Source: a virus
Virus record (IMG/VR): IMGVR_UViG_3300003319_000115
Coordinates: 1-53,730 of that record
DNA: 53,730 nt
Reading direction: 5' to 3' (one strand)
Shown: positions 34,752 to 42,535 of the stretch, piece after piece
Numbering within the stretch: the first letter of the stretch is position 1
How the letters are laid out: the number at the start of each line of letters is the position of its first letter
Made by a program: the position numbers and the translations under genes
Notes under the pieces: model-generated
Told to the model about the DNA's origin: nothing
The model's database searches: none
Seen by the model: only the letters and a program-made list of their open reading frames with translations

Positions 34752-34898
34752 ATGATTGAAGATAATAAAGATATTCAATGTCAAGGTTGTGGTAGAAAGT
34801 TAGAGAAGGATGACATAAATAAAGTAGATGAGTTAATTCTCTGTTTGTTTTGCTTGCCGAGTGTTGAAGAAATTAAAGAGTTCTACAAAAGGAAATAA
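34752..34898 (+). CDS. Tiny zinc-ribbon protein
   Basis: 48 residues: CQGCG near residue 10 and CLFCL near residue 31 are two CxxC knuckles, ending in KEFYKRK. Follows the inverted-repeat element by 7 bases. Confidence 0.6.
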   Translation: MIEDNKDIQCQGCGRKLEKDDINKVDELILCLFCLPSVEEIKEFYKRK

Positions 34899-34901
34899 CT
34901 A

Positions 34902-35039
34902 ATGCTCAATTATTATATTACTCCACGTTATGAATATACAGACCTATTGTGGATGATTGGTGTAGCTTGGGAGACTCATAATTATTATAACTATCAAGCT
35001 TGCATAGAACTCGATCTTCCACAATGGATAGTTAAATGA
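34902..35039 (+). CDS. Tiny Tyr-rich protein
   Basis: 45 residues, MLNYYITPRYEYTDLLWMIG, aromatic-rich with a single hydrophobic segment. Start is 3 bases after the previous stop, and end overlaps next start by 4 bases (ATGA). Function unknown. Confidence 0.5.
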   Translation: MLNYYITPRYEYTDLLWMIGVAWETHNYYNYQACIELDLPQWIVK

Positions 35040-35212
35040 TTATTAAGATTGGAGCATATAGGATAAAATTAGAGTTCAAGATTTATAAAGTTAATAAGCG
35101 AAACCAGCAAACAGTTATGAAGAATCTACCCTTCATATCTGAGAAGGATATATATATGACAAGAGAGGAACTCGAGATGCTAAATGAGAAAGTCAGAAAC
35201 TATAAGCTATAA
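35036..35212 (+). CDS. Small basic protein
   Basis: 58 residues, basic (KLEFKIYKVNKRNQQTVMKN) with a helical Glu-rich end. ATGA overlap with the previous gene. The family is not recognised. Confidence 0.5.
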   Translation: MIIKIGAYRIKLEFKIYKVNKRNQQTVMKNLPFISEKDIYMTREELEMLNEKVRNYKL

Positions 35213-35348
35213 CTTCACCGACTTTTGGTACATAGCTCTAATTAGTACTCTCGGTGAGTGTTGGGTTAAACACAACTATAAGACTTATAATTACATTCTT
35301 ACTAACAAACTCAATGAGCTTTCAAGAAGAACTAACCAAGCTAACTGA
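35184..35348 (+). CDS. Tiny protein, 54 residues
   Basis: Frame from an ATG at 35184 (after GAGATGCTA) overlapping the previous gene by 29 bases and the next by 35. Aromatic and Asn-rich (YNFTDFWYIALISTLGECW, then YKTYNYILTNKLNELSRR). Coding status is inferred from the otherwise unfilled gap 35213-35313. Confidence 0.45.
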   Translation: MRKSETISYNFTDFWYIALISTLGECWVKHNYKTYNYILTNKLNELSRRTNQAN

Positions 35349-35499
35349 CACTCAATTGGCAGCTAGAGCAGCTGATGTAATTATGGATATTATTAGCAAC
35401 AACATGAGTCGCTCCGTCGCTGAGTTAAAGCTTGGTGATATCACGTACGAAGCAAAGAAGAGACAGACTGAGAAAAAGAAAACACTCAACTCACTATGA
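35314..35499 (+). CDS. Small helical protein
   Basis: 61 residues from the ATG at 35314 (TTCAAGAAGAAC context). Two short helices with Arg/Lys C-terminus. Overlaps next gene by 4 bases. The family is not recognised. Confidence 0.5.
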   Translation: MSFQEELTKLTDTQLAARAADVIMDIISNNMSRSVAELKLGDITYEAKKRQTEKKKTLNSL

Positions 35500-35705
35500 T
35501 TATCAACGAAAATGGCGAGCTTGATCCATATATTCTAGCTCGTACAGAGTTAATTAACGCTATTAACGCAGCTGATAAAACTACATATTTCGCTGCATTT
35601 CCAGAAAAGAAAGATAGAGCAATAGCTACTGTATACATTCTCGAAGATATAATCGAAAAGTTTGCAGGAAAGTTATTCTTGCAAAAAATCATTAACAAAG
35701 AATAA
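35496..35705 (+). CDS. Small helical protein
   Basis: 69 residues, predicted helices (ARTELINAINAADKTTYFAAF, ATVYILEDIIEKFAGKLF). Four-base overlap with the preceding gene. The family is not recognised. Confidence 0.55.
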   Translation: MIINENGELDPYILARTELINAINAADKTTYFAAFPEKKDRAIATVYILEDIIEKFAGKLFLQKIINKE

Positions 35706-35708
35706 ACA

Positions 35709-35873
35709 ATGAAAAAAGTATTCTTCGCCAAAGATTATACGAAAGCCGTAGCGTATAAGGAGAATACTTATCCCTCCATTATGGTCCGAGAGCTTCACGC
35801 AACTCTGGGACCACTTTATGTGATTATTCCGGTGCCCACAAAAGAACGTTCACCTTATAGGGACATTGATTAA
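35709..35873 (+). CDS. Small basic protein
   Basis: 54 residues (MKKVFFAKDYTKAVAYKEN). Starts 3 bases after the previous stop, ends one base before the next ATG. The family is not recognised. Confidence 0.5.
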   Translation: MKKVFFAKDYTKAVAYKENTYPSIMVRELHATLGPLYVIIPVPTKERSPYRDID

Positions 35874-35874
35874 A

Positions 35875-36111
35875 ATGCACCCAAACGAGCCACTTTTGGT
35901 TACCAACGTCGGTTGGAATAATAACGTTCCAACTTACGATTATACGAACGATTTCAAGCGTTTAGAGAGTAATGCATTTCACCTCGATTATCTCGATTGG
36001 AAGGGTTCTACCAACAATCCTGATTATCTTCGCGTTCAAGCTATGGATGCACAAGCAATGCGTCAGGCTTACGAGATTCTTGGTGTTGTTGAACCTTCAC
36101 CTGAACTCTAA
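35875..36111 (+). CDS. Small acidic protein
   Basis: 78 residues from ATG 35875 (after TTAAAATG; no Shine-Dalgarno visible). Aromatic/Asp-rich (YDYTNDFKRLESNAFHLDYLDW). Ends in overlap with next ATG. The family is not recognised. Confidence 0.55.
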   Translation: MHPNEPLLVTNVGWNNNVPTYDYTNDFKRLESNAFHLDYLDWKGSTNNPDYLRVQAMDAQAMRQAYEILGVVEPSPEL

Positions 36112-36623
36112 TGGCCCAAACACTAGAACAATTAGAGTCACTAATTAACGATGTAGCACTAGAATTAGGCAAGACTCTATTCTCACTCAAGCCCGGAATG
36201 TTTCGAATTTATTATGATAGTTCTTTGGAATCTTTGTTCAAGATCAAGGGTGGACCTCTAGTTGAAATCTACTTAGGAATCGGTCCCAACGACAAGGATT
36301 TCCGCTACGCCATTTTCGATTCCTTGAAGCAAGTTAAGTCGCTATACAAGCCAATGGCTTTGGTTCCTTATACGTTGAGTAAAAAGGATAAAAAGTCTAA
36401 ACTCAAAAAGGAACGTTGGGAACCTGAGTTTAAGCTTGACGAACGCCGCGTGCGCTTCACCACAAAGACAATTACGGAAGTAACAGCTACAGATCGCTTT
36501 ACAAATATTTCCGTAACACTGAAATCGAGCAAAATCAACGATATTGCGCTTAAGGAAGAGGCGCTAATTATTCTTTCACGTCGTGTTGAGTCCTACTATG
36601 AATCTCAAGCTGACGGACAGTGA
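36111..36623 (+). CDS. Hypothetical 170-residue early protein
   Basis: Mixed alpha/beta with a GGPLVEIYLGIGPND stretch, then basic YTLSKKDKKSKLKKERW loop. Overlaps the next gene by 26 bases. No family recognised. The position directly upstream of the SNF2 helicase gene suggests a DNA-metabolism accessory. Confidence 0.6.
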   Translation: MAQTLEQLESLINDVALELGKTLFSLKPGMFRIYYDSSLESLFKIKGGPLVEIYLGIGPNDKDFRYAIFDSLKQVKSLYKPMALVPYTLSKKDKKSKLKKERWEPEFKLDERRVRFTTKTITEVTATDRFTNISVTLKSSKINDIALKEEALIILSRRVESYYESQADGQ

Positions 36624-36795
36624 AATTGAAGATGGTTGGACATTCAAAGTAGAATACAAAGGAACTTATGCTTGTTTTTATAGTTTCCATTCAGCAGCAC
36701 TAACTTACGCACGTCAGCTTAATGAGTTTAGTGCTATCGCTCCTAAATTCTACGTAAATTTTAACTACACTTGGATCGAACTCACAGCCTTGTAA
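36598..36795 (+). CDS. Small protein before the helicase
   Basis: 65 residues from ATG 36598; beta-rich with aromatic patterns (ACFYSFHSAALTYARQL). Overlaps previous gene by 26 bases and ends 5 bases before the helicase start. The family is not recognised. Confidence 0.5.
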   Translation: MNLKLTDSEIEDGWTFKVEYKGTYACFYSFHSAALTYARQLNEFSAIAPKFYVNFNYTWIELTAL

Positions 36796-36800
36796 CTAAA

Positions 36801-38873
36801 ATGCCAAACCCACTCGACGATTACGATAAGGAAGAGGCTGATCTTCTCAAGCGTATTGAAGAAATTCGCCGGCGTAAACAGCTAGCTGAGGAGGCTTTGA
36901 AGAATAGCATTAAGCCTCTGTTGCTTACGGTGAATGAAGTTTTGGGCAAATCCTATGTCCGTACAAGGGTTAATGAAGCGCGGGCTGATTTCATTGCTGT
37001 GTGTTCGCGAATTGCTGAGCGTACTTATGTAGAGCAACAGCGAGTTAATAACATTCCCTTGCTTTATTGGAATGATTTTCTTACTCGCGTTCAAGCCCTT
37101 CCCGAAGTAACTATCACTTACGATCTTGGTGTTGAGGACGAGATTAAAGCTATCACAGAAGGTCCACGCTTTTTCGTAGACATTAAAGACGGAAAGTTTA
37201 CAATTCAGTGTACAGTTTTCGCAAAGAATAAGTGGAAGCTATATAACATTCCTTCTGCACACCAGAAGCATAATCAGTCCTTCTGGACAGTGAGCATGAG
37301 CGAAGCTCACTTGGTTGCGGAAGCTTTAAAGGACGAGCATGTTGAGTACACAGAGAATGCTTCCACATTTATTGAAGAAAGGGTTCGTATTAGAGCCCTA
37401 ATCGACGTTATTGCTACGAAAGAGGACACTGATCTGGTTCTCGATCTTAATGGTAACTCTCTCCGTAACTTCCAAAAAGTTGGCGTCGAATTCATTAATG
37501 CCGTAGATGGTAACGGTATTATTGCTGACGAGATGGGTCTTGGAAAGACTCCACAGGGAATTGGTGCGTGTGTATTTAATAACTGGCGCACCCTTGTAAT
37601 CTGTCCTGCTTCCCTAAAGACTAATTGGTACCGGGAAATCTACAAGTTCACCGGAAAGCAAGCTACGGTTCTGTTCGGTAGCATTCCAGATGAATACGAC
37701 ATTGTTAAACTCATTGTCGATAAGCCTACTTGGACGATTGTCAACTATGATATGATTTCGAAGAACGTCGATATTATGGACGACAAAACCAAAGAGAAGG
37801 TTAAAAAGTGGCCTTGGATTGATCTAATTAATATTGCAGGGTTCGATGCAATCCTGATTGACGAGGCGCATTACATTAAGAATGTGGGGAGTTTGCGTTC
37901 TCAAGCGTCCAGAATGCTTAAAGCCCCACACATTATGCCACTCACCGGAACACCATTGATGAATCGGCCTTCTGAACTCTGGCCCCTTCTTACGATGGTT
38001 GCTCCGAATCAGTTTCCCAGTTATGAGCAGTTTACGTTGCGTTACACTCACGACGGAAAGGAGGCTCGTAACGTTGAAGAACTCAAAAACCTACTTAAGT
38101 CCTACATGATTCGCCGTCTCAAGCGCGACGTAATTAAGGAACTTCCTCCAATCAATCGCATTTACGAAACTCATGATATGAGCGACGAAGCGATGAGGAA
38201 GTATAAGAAAGTGTTACAGGGGATTTATGAAGTCTTGGCTACTTATAAGCCCGGCCATGCTGGAGAGGAATGGAAAGTCACTAGTATTCTAACAGAGATT
38301 ATGCGTTTGAAGCAAATTTGTTCAGACGATAAGCTTGATAGGGCTAGTGAGATGGCGATTGAGCTTTATGATAGTGCGGACGTTGATGATCCAAACCGCA
38401 AGGTAATCATTTTCTCTCAGTTCGAAGGAGCAGTAAAGGAAATTGCAAAACGGCTTGGACATGAAGCGGTTTACTTTACAGGAAGTAATCCGATGCATGA
38501 ACGGACGAAGCTCCAAGACGAATTCCAGAACAACGATAAAGTTAAGTTCCTTGTAACAACAATGAGAGTTGCAGGAGAGGGACTAAACCTTACTCGCGCT
38601 GGAAGCGTGATCTTCGTTGATCTTGGTTGGACTCCTGCTATTCACGAACAAGCAGAAGCACGAGCTTATGGTAGGTTGTCGAATCTTCACTCTATCAACT
38701 CCTACTATCTAATCGCCTCCAACACTATCGAAGATTGGATTCAAGAGCTTTTGGCAATGAAGATGCGAATTATTACCGAAGTTGTCGAAGGCGTTAAGGA
38801 AGTTCGCGACTCCGATAGCTCTATTGCTAACGAAATCATTAAGCGTCTTAAGGATCAGATGGGGAGAGGTTAG
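36801..38873 (+). CDS. SNF2-family helicase/ATPase
   Basis: 690 residues from the ATG at 36801. The coiled-coil N-terminus (about 1-40) and a HARP/SMARCAL1-like region precede the SNF2 core. Core motifs: motif I GIIADEMGLGKT (about 237-248), motif II DEAH, motif III TGTPLMNRPSELW, MIRRLKRDV, then motif IV-VI region FSQFEGAVKEI, TMRVAGEGLNLT and AEARAYGR with the arginine finger. Such phage SNF2 proteins are ATP-driven dsDNA translocases, here presumably in replication fork remodelling or recombination. Promoter-proximal genes upstream share its strand. Intact with all motifs. Confidence 0.9.
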   Translation: MPNPLDDYDKEEADLLKRIEEIRRRKQLAEEALKNSIKPLLLTVNEVLGKSYVRTRVNEARADFIAVCSRIAERTYVEQQRVNNIPLLYWNDFLTRVQALPEVTITYDLGVEDEIKAITEGPRFFVDIKDGKFTIQCTVFAKNKWKLYNIPSAHQKHNQSFWTVSMSEAHLVAEALKDEHVEYTENASTFIEERVRIRALIDVIATKEDTDLVLDLNGNSLRNFQKVGVEFINAVDGNGIIADEMGLGKTPQGIGACVFNNWRTLVICPASLKTNWYREIYKFTGKQATVLFGSIPDEYDIVKLIVDKPTWTIVNYDMISKNVDIMDDKTKEKVKKWPWIDLINIAGFDAILIDEAHYIKNVGSLRSQASRMLKAPHIMPLTGTPLMNRPSELWPLLTMVAPNQFPSYEQFTLRYTHDGKEARNVEELKNLLKSYMIRRLKRDVIKELPPINRIYETHDMSDEAMRKYKKVLQGIYEVLATYKPGHAGEEWKVTSILTEIMRLKQICSDDKLDRASEMAIELYDSADVDDPNRKVIIFSQFEGAVKEIAKRLGHEAVYFTGSNPMHERTKLQDEFQNNDKVKFLVTTMRVAGEGLNLTRAGSVIFVDLGWTPAIHEQAEARAYGRLSNLHSINSYYLIASNTIEDWIQELLAMKMRIITEVVEGVKEVRDSDSSIANEIIKRLKDQMGRG

Positions 38874-38889
38874 CTTCTAACAAGTTCAC

Positions 38890-38933
38890 GTTGTATGGTG
38901 CCCTTCGCTAACGCTACGGGGGCACCATACAAC
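38890..38933 (+). other. 14-bp perfect hairpin after the helicase gene
   Basis: GTTGTATGGTGCCC (38890-38903) pairs perfectly with GGGCACCATACAAC (38920-38933); loop TTCGCTAACGCTACGG. The T-run typical of terminators is absent, so it may be an RNA-processing, stability or attenuator hairpin. Loop closely resembles that of 32254-32284. Confidence 0.85.
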
Positions 38934-39063
38934 TTAGTTAGGAACTTATCTCGCCATTGTTTAGTGGGTTGGCTACTCACAACAATGGGATAAGTTAGCC
39001 TAGCCAGCTAACGAGTGCGAGCCTGAACTCGCCGAGATAAGTTTCTCTTATAGGATATAACTC

Positions 39064-39408
39064 ATGAACATTTTCGTTTTCGGTTCCAACTTGCAGGGTC
39101 GTCACGGTAAGGGAGCAGCGTTAGAAGCTGTTAAGCACCATGGCGCACAGTATGGCGTTGGTTACGGTCCACAGGGTCGCAGTTATGCGATTCCTACGAA
39201 GCGTACACCATATGAGACGCTTCCATTAAGTGAGATAGAACCTTACATTAAGCAATTCATTCGCTTCGCTATCAATCACCCACAGCACACTTTTAACGTA
39301 ACTCGCATTGGTTGTGGTTTAGCTGGATATAAAGACGCTGATATTGCTCCATTGTTCACTGGGGCTCCGCAGAATGTTAACCTTCCGGAGAATTGGAGAA
39401 ACTACTAA
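39064..39408 (+). CDS. A1S_2505-type phage protein (macro-domain-like)
   Basis: 114 residues. The start MNIFVFGSNLQGRHGKGAAL is the hallmark of the A1S_2505-type family of small phage proteins, related to macrodomain-like folds by the FGSNLxGxHGxGAA loop that would bind a nucleotide-sugar or ADP-ribose. The next segment AQYGVGYGPQGRSYAIPTKR and IGCGLAGYKDADIAPLF also fit. Role in infection is unknown. Stop overlaps the next ATG (TAATG). Confidence 0.75.
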   Translation: MNIFVFGSNLQGRHGKGAALEAVKHHGAQYGVGYGPQGRSYAIPTKRTPYETLPLSEIEPYIKQFIRFAINHPQHTFNVTRIGCGLAGYKDADIAPLFTGAPQNVNLPENWRNY

Positions 39409-39635
39409 TGAACATTTTCACTAAGGAGGAGCTTAAGATGCTTATGATTGACCACGATACTCCCGCTACCATGAACAACGCTTGGAAGGACGATCCGAAG
39501 CTGAAGGACAAGCCTTTCGAAATCCTCGATCTTATCATGGTCAAGGCAAAGGGAGATAATTACATTCCGCGTTCACGGTGCGTTTGTCGTCGTAACAACA
39601 TTACTGGTGAGTGGGAAGTTAAGTATCTAGATTGA
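39408..39635 (+). CDS. Small basic protein
   Basis: 75 residues from ATG 39408, charged; ends SRCVCRRNNITGEWEVKYL, with two Cys. It could be an early regulator or small host-modifier; the family is not recognised. Confidence 0.5.
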   Translation: MNIFTKEELKMLMIDHDTPATMNNAWKDDPKLKDKPFEILDLIMVKAKGDNYIPRSRCVCRRNNITGEWEVKYLD

Positions 39636-39661
39636 GATTAAGTTACTACGGGGATTAAATG

Positions 39662-39696
39662 ATACGAAAGTATCATACTAGTCCATACTTTCGTAT
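39662..39696. repeat. 12-bp perfect inverted repeat
   Basis: ATACGAAAGTAT (39662-39673) and ATACTTTCGTAT (39685-39696) with an 11-base spacer. The first arm itself is a GATAC-GAAA-GTATC mini-hairpin. It lies in a gene-free stretch; possible operator or hairpin. Confidence 0.7.
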
Positions 39697-39773
39697 ACAT
39701 TACCCTCTCACCTCAATAAAGTAACAAACACTCAATCAAAACTTAACTATGACCCACACAATAACGATTAAGT

Positions 39774-40089
39774 GGTGGACTAGCGATGGTTCTAAGAGCC
39801 CGTTTTAACGGAACCAAGTTTTTAGCGAGAAAATCACCGTAAGCGCTGCGCACGCCATGAATAAGAGTTAAGTGAGATTCTAACAGTACAAACTCACTTA
39901 ACTTCGTGTCTTTTGTATGGTTCCTAGGGCATTGTAAAAAGACGCCTGTAGAGTATCTGGTATCTGTGCTGGACTCTACAGTTGCACACAGATCGTCAGT
40001 AATGCTCACGTCTGATGAACCTAACAAAACGTGAGAAGGGGACGGTTAGGATTTAGGTAGGCCACCTTAACCTAGCCGTCCCTTTTTTT
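39774..40089 (+). ncRNA. Structured noncoding RNA candidate ending in a terminator
   Basis: Gene-free stretch with five independent perfect stems: GGTTC/GAACC (39788/39811), GTTAAGTGAG/CTCACTTAAC (39867/39893; 10 bp), CTGTAGAGT/ACTCTACAG (39946/39973; 9 bp), CTCACGT/ACGTGAG (40005/40029; 7 bp) and the terminator stem (40039-40082). The weak closing pair GGTGG/TCACC brackets the first hairpin. Minus-strand frame across it has no protein-like pattern. The terminator shows that the RNA ends here on the plus strand. Confidence 0.7.
40039..40089 (+). terminator. Rho-independent terminator
   Basis: GGGACGGTTAGG (40039-40050) pairs with CCTAGCCGTCCC (40071-40082), 12 pairs including one G-U, immediately followed by seven T (40083-40089). 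Textbook intrinsic terminator on the plus strand, upstream of the dpdA-like gene. Confidence 0.92.
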
Positions 40090-40253
40090 ATTCGCCAGGT
40101 AACTACCAAAAAAGTCAAAAGACCTAAACAGCTATGATTAATACATCGGTTAGTGCTCAACGTGCTTCCTTACTCTTACTGTTCCCTATCGCCCGCTGCA
40201 CCCACCATTAACCCCCAGGACGGGGACTTAAGCTAGGAGCGGAATTAACTCAA
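40090..40253 (+). other. Leader before the dpdA-like gene
   Basis: No gene. A-rich at 40105-40125; a GGAGCGG site at 40235 precedes the ATG at 40254 by about 12 bases. No conserved-type promoter or recognisable riboswitch was found. Confidence 0.4.
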
Positions 40254-40949
40254 ATGCAATTCTATATCGGCTTACATGTTCCGGGCCATTGTTCACAGTT
40301 CTCTCACTCAATGGTAAGCGTCAACAGACTTCGTTACCTCGTTAAACACTTTACCCCAAACAAGTGGATTCTCGATAGTGGGGCATTTACAGAAATCAGC
40401 AAGTATGGAGAATACCGGCACAGCGTTGCCACTTACGCTAAAACCATAGAGAAGTGGAGAAGGAGCGGAACTCTACATGCCGTTGTGTCACAAGACTATA
40501 TGTGTGAACCCTTCATATTGAAGCGTTGGGGAACTACAGTTAGGGAGCATCAAGTTAAAACAGTATTACGTTACCTTGAATTACAATCACTCACCACCGT
40601 TTACATAATGCCCGTCCTACAAGGTTATACTACTTATGAATACCTTGAACACATCGAAATGTATATTGATTATATCTCACCTTCCCAGTGGATCGGAGTA
40701 GGTTCTGTGTGTAAGCGCAATACGAGTGACCCACAAGAAGTGTATAGGATACTTAGTGCTATTAAGAATCGCTTACCCGATATTAAACTCCATGGCTTTG
40801 GCTTGAAAGCTAATACTCTCAAAGACCCTAACATTTACTCACTTCTCCACTCCGCCGACTCAATGGCTTGGTCATTAAACGCAAAGCTTCAAGGCCGTGA
40901 CCCCAATGATATTAATGAAGCACTTAGATTCTGGCGCGAACTCAGTTAG
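40254..40949 (+). CDS. dpdA: DpdA-like 7-deazaguanine DNA transglycosylase
   Basis: 231 residues. Conserved blocks of the DpdA/TGT-like family: WILDSGAFTEISKYGEY (about 39-55), VSQDYMCEP (catalytic-type Asp), YIMPVLQGYTTYEYLEH, WIGVGSVCKRN, IKLHGFGLKANTL and SADSMAWS. DpdA enzymes exchange guanine in phage DNA for a 7-deazaguanine such as dPreQ0 or an archaeosine-like base, which protects DNA from nucleases. No queC, queD, queE or folE gene is seen in this window, so the base would have to come from the host or from unrecognised genes. Short version of the family (231 residues versus about 400 in some phages). Confidence 0.85.
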   Translation: MQFYIGLHVPGHCSQFSHSMVSVNRLRYLVKHFTPNKWILDSGAFTEISKYGEYRHSVATYAKTIEKWRRSGTLHAVVSQDYMCEPFILKRWGTTVREHQVKTVLRYLELQSLTTVYIMPVLQGYTTYEYLEHIEMYIDYISPSQWIGVGSVCKRNTSDPQEVYRILSAIKNRLPDIKLHGFGLKANTLKDPNIYSLLHSADSMAWSLNAKLQGRDPNDINEALRFWRELS

Positions 40950-40988
40950 TTGGAGCGGTGTTATTACTCTCTACCTTCTATTTAGACC

Positions 40989-41017
40989 TTGACAAAACCA
41001 GCCCCATGTGTTATATT
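40989..41017 (+). promoter_or_regulatory. Phage-type sigma70-like promoter B
   Basis: TTGACA (40989-40994), 17-base spacer, TATATT (41012-41017), then GGGTTCACAACCC (41018-41030), a 5-bp-arm inverted repeat at the expected start point. The leader to the ATG at 41045 would be only about 20 bases and has no Shine-Dalgarno. Confidence 0.85.
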
Positions 41018-41044
41018 GGGTTCACAACCCAACCCACACTAAAA

Positions 41045-41365
41045 ATGGTTAAAACCCTTTCCTCCCTCGACGAACACTTATCACCTATACACTTAGCAGT
41101 TCTAGATTTGTTCGATTTAGGTAATAACACCTACATGATTACCCGTATTAATGTGCCAAAACCACACAGAGGAAATGGAGTAGGTAGTAAGTTGTTGAGC
41201 ACTATTTGTAAAGATGCTGACGAATTAGGAGCCACATTAAAGCTAGAAATTAATTCGTATGGTGAAATGACAGACGCGCAACTAAAAGAGTGGTACAAAC
41301 GCTATGGTTTTGCGTACGATTTCGAAGAAAGACTATGGGTTAGAGAACCTAAGAGGATTACATGA
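41045..41365 (+). CDS. GNAT acetyltransferase
   Basis: 106 residues from ATG 41045, just after promoter B. Motif A is PHRGNGVGSKLL (the Q/RxxGxG/A acetyl-CoA loop), then the following helix and LKLEINSYGEMTDAQLKEWYKRYGF with the usual YxxxGF C-terminal motif. Transfers acetyl from acetyl-CoA to an unknown amine. Probable host-takeover or self-protection enzyme. It overlaps the next gene by 4 bases. Confidence 0.8.
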   Translation: MVKTLSSLDEHLSPIHLAVLDLFDLGNNTYMITRINVPKPHRGNGVGSKLLSTICKDADELGATLKLEINSYGEMTDAQLKEWYKRYGFAYDFEERLWVREPKRIT

Positions 41366-41589
41366 ACTCTCCTGAAAAATGCGTCGTATGTGGAGCGGAG
41401 TTAATGTCCTTTACGTATCGCAACCTAGTAGGTATCAAATTCTGTCGAGATTGTTACGATTCACCGTGGGGCGAGCACTTACTACAGGAAGTAAAAGAAA
41501 CTATCAACATTCTCGTTGACCAAAAGAAAAATGAAATTCAACGTAACCGTGACAAAGACCCTCACGTACACACAGAACGTAATCGTTGA
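41362..41589 (+). CDS. Zinc-ribbon protein
   Basis: 75 residues: CVVCG (about 7-11) and CRDCY (about 28-32) are CxxC pairs forming a zinc ribbon; the remainder is a charged helix (EVKETINILVDQKKNEIQ). Overlap with the next frame is long (59 bases). Confidence 0.6.
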   Translation: MNSPEKCVVCGAELMSFTYRNLVGIKFCRDCYDSPWGEHLLQEVKETINILVDQKKNEIQRNRDKDPHVHTERNR

Positions 41590-41704
41590 GGGAAATACGT
41601 TTGCGCAAGCAACAGAGAAAGCGCGTCATGAACATGATGACTCATTGTTTTCTCTGACGTCCACCAAGATCAACACACCAAAAATTTTCAAGGTTGAGGA
41701 ATAG
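41531..41704 (+). CDS. Small beta protein
   Basis: 57 residues from ATG 41531 (KMKFNVTVTKTLTYTQNV); beta-rich followed by helix (AQATEKARHEHDDSLF). Overlaps the previous gene by 59 bases. Its N-terminal 'FNVTVTKT...TQNVIVEGNTFAQATEKA' looks like a small phage DUF-type domain; not named. Confidence 0.5.
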   Translation: MKFNVTVTKTLTYTQNVIVEGNTFAQATEKARHEHDDSLFSLTSTKINTPKIFKVEE

Positions 41705-41708
41705 TCCA

Positions 41709-41993
41709 ATGTCCATTCTCAAGAACGTTCTTGAAGTTCTCAAGAATAAGGATCAGCGCAACGAGCCTGAGCTGCGTTCAGCAGCACTAGAGGTAGTTCA
41801 GACGTTAGACAAAGACCTTGACGAACTTGATTATGAACCTTCGTCTAAGGTTGATAGTGCAATGGAAAATCTGTTGCAGAAAATTGATGAATTTGAAAAC
41901 ACGCCTCCAGTTGAAGTTGATGATGATGAGCTTGACGATGATGATGAGCTTGACGATGAGTTAGACAACGAGGACGAAGATGACATTACCTAA
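41709..41993 (+). CDS. Small protein with very acidic tail
   Basis: 94 residues from ATG 41709. N-terminal helices, then a C-terminal run of Asp/Glu (EVDDDELDDDDELDDELDNE), about 25 acidic residues. Candidate DNA mimic or chaperone-like tail. Overlaps next start by 14 bases. Confidence 0.6.
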   Translation: MSILKNVLEVLKNKDQRNEPELRSAALEVVQTLDKDLDELDYEPSSKVDSAMENLLQKIDEFENTPPVEVDDDELDDDDELDDELDNEDEDDIT

Positions 41994-42384
41994 TGTAGCA
42001 TATAACAGTAGTACCATTCGAGTTGAAACTCCTAATGGTACTATGTTTGTGAATATCCTTGAGAACCAACAAGGAAATCCCTTCAAAGTAATTATCAACC
42101 TCGGTAAAGCAGGAACTCCAGTAAGTGCCTGGGCTAACGCTCTAGCAGAGTTATGTTCGGTATTACTAGAACGAGGGATGAGTATTACCGATCTAATCGT
42201 TCACCTTTCTGGTATTACTAGCGAGCGTTACAAAGCTTCAATTAATGGTCCTGTTGTTCGTTCTGGTCCAGCGGGCTTAGTTATTGCCTTGCTTAAATAC
42301 CGTGACAGTAATTACGCACCCATTATTGACGATGAACTTACCGACATCGAATATTACAGACCGCCAAGACTCCACAAAAGATAA
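41980..42384 (+). CDS. TSCPD-domain protein
   Basis: 134 residues matching the TSCPD fold of class II ribonucleotide reductase tails and related standalone proteins: TPNGTMFVNILENQQGNPFKV, NLGKAGTPVSAWANALAELC, LIVHLSGI. The usual Cys of the TSCPD name are not all present. Likely role in dNTP metabolism or as a small binding domain is inferred; no reductase large subunit is seen here. Confidence 0.65.
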   Translation: MTLPNVAYNSSTIRVETPNGTMFVNILENQQGNPFKVIINLGKAGTPVSAWANALAELCSVLLERGMSITDLIVHLSGITSERYKASINGPVVRSGPAGLVIALLKYRDSNYAPIIDDELTDIEYYRPPRLHKR

Positions 42385-42535
42385 GTGGTCAGTAACAGCG
42401 GATAAGCGTCATTCCAGCACATTGTTGATCTTCTCTTACGCTAACACCGTTCGTGGTTCCATTTCCGTTTACTCCGATAAGGAAGTACAACAATGGGAGA
42501 AAGCAATGGAGTTTATGAACACTCTAAACGTGTAG
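42332..42535 (+). CDS. Small hypothetical protein
   Basis: 67 residues from ATG 42332, overlapping the TSCPD gene by 53 bases. Beta-rich middle (HSSTLLIFSYANTVRGSISVY) and helical end. The family is not recognised. Confidence 0.5.
   Translation: MNLPTSNITDRQDSTKDKWSVTADKRHSSTLLIFSYANTVRGSISVYSDKEVQQWEKAMEFMNTLNV

Noticed and set aside
39743-40027. 94-residue minus-strand frame in the structured RNA region
   Set aside because: No protein-like pattern or start signal, and it covers perfect plus-strand stems.
40090-40253. preQ1-type riboswitch before the dpdA-like gene
   Set aside because: No matching conserved core could be seen; only a weak GGT/ACC hairpin.
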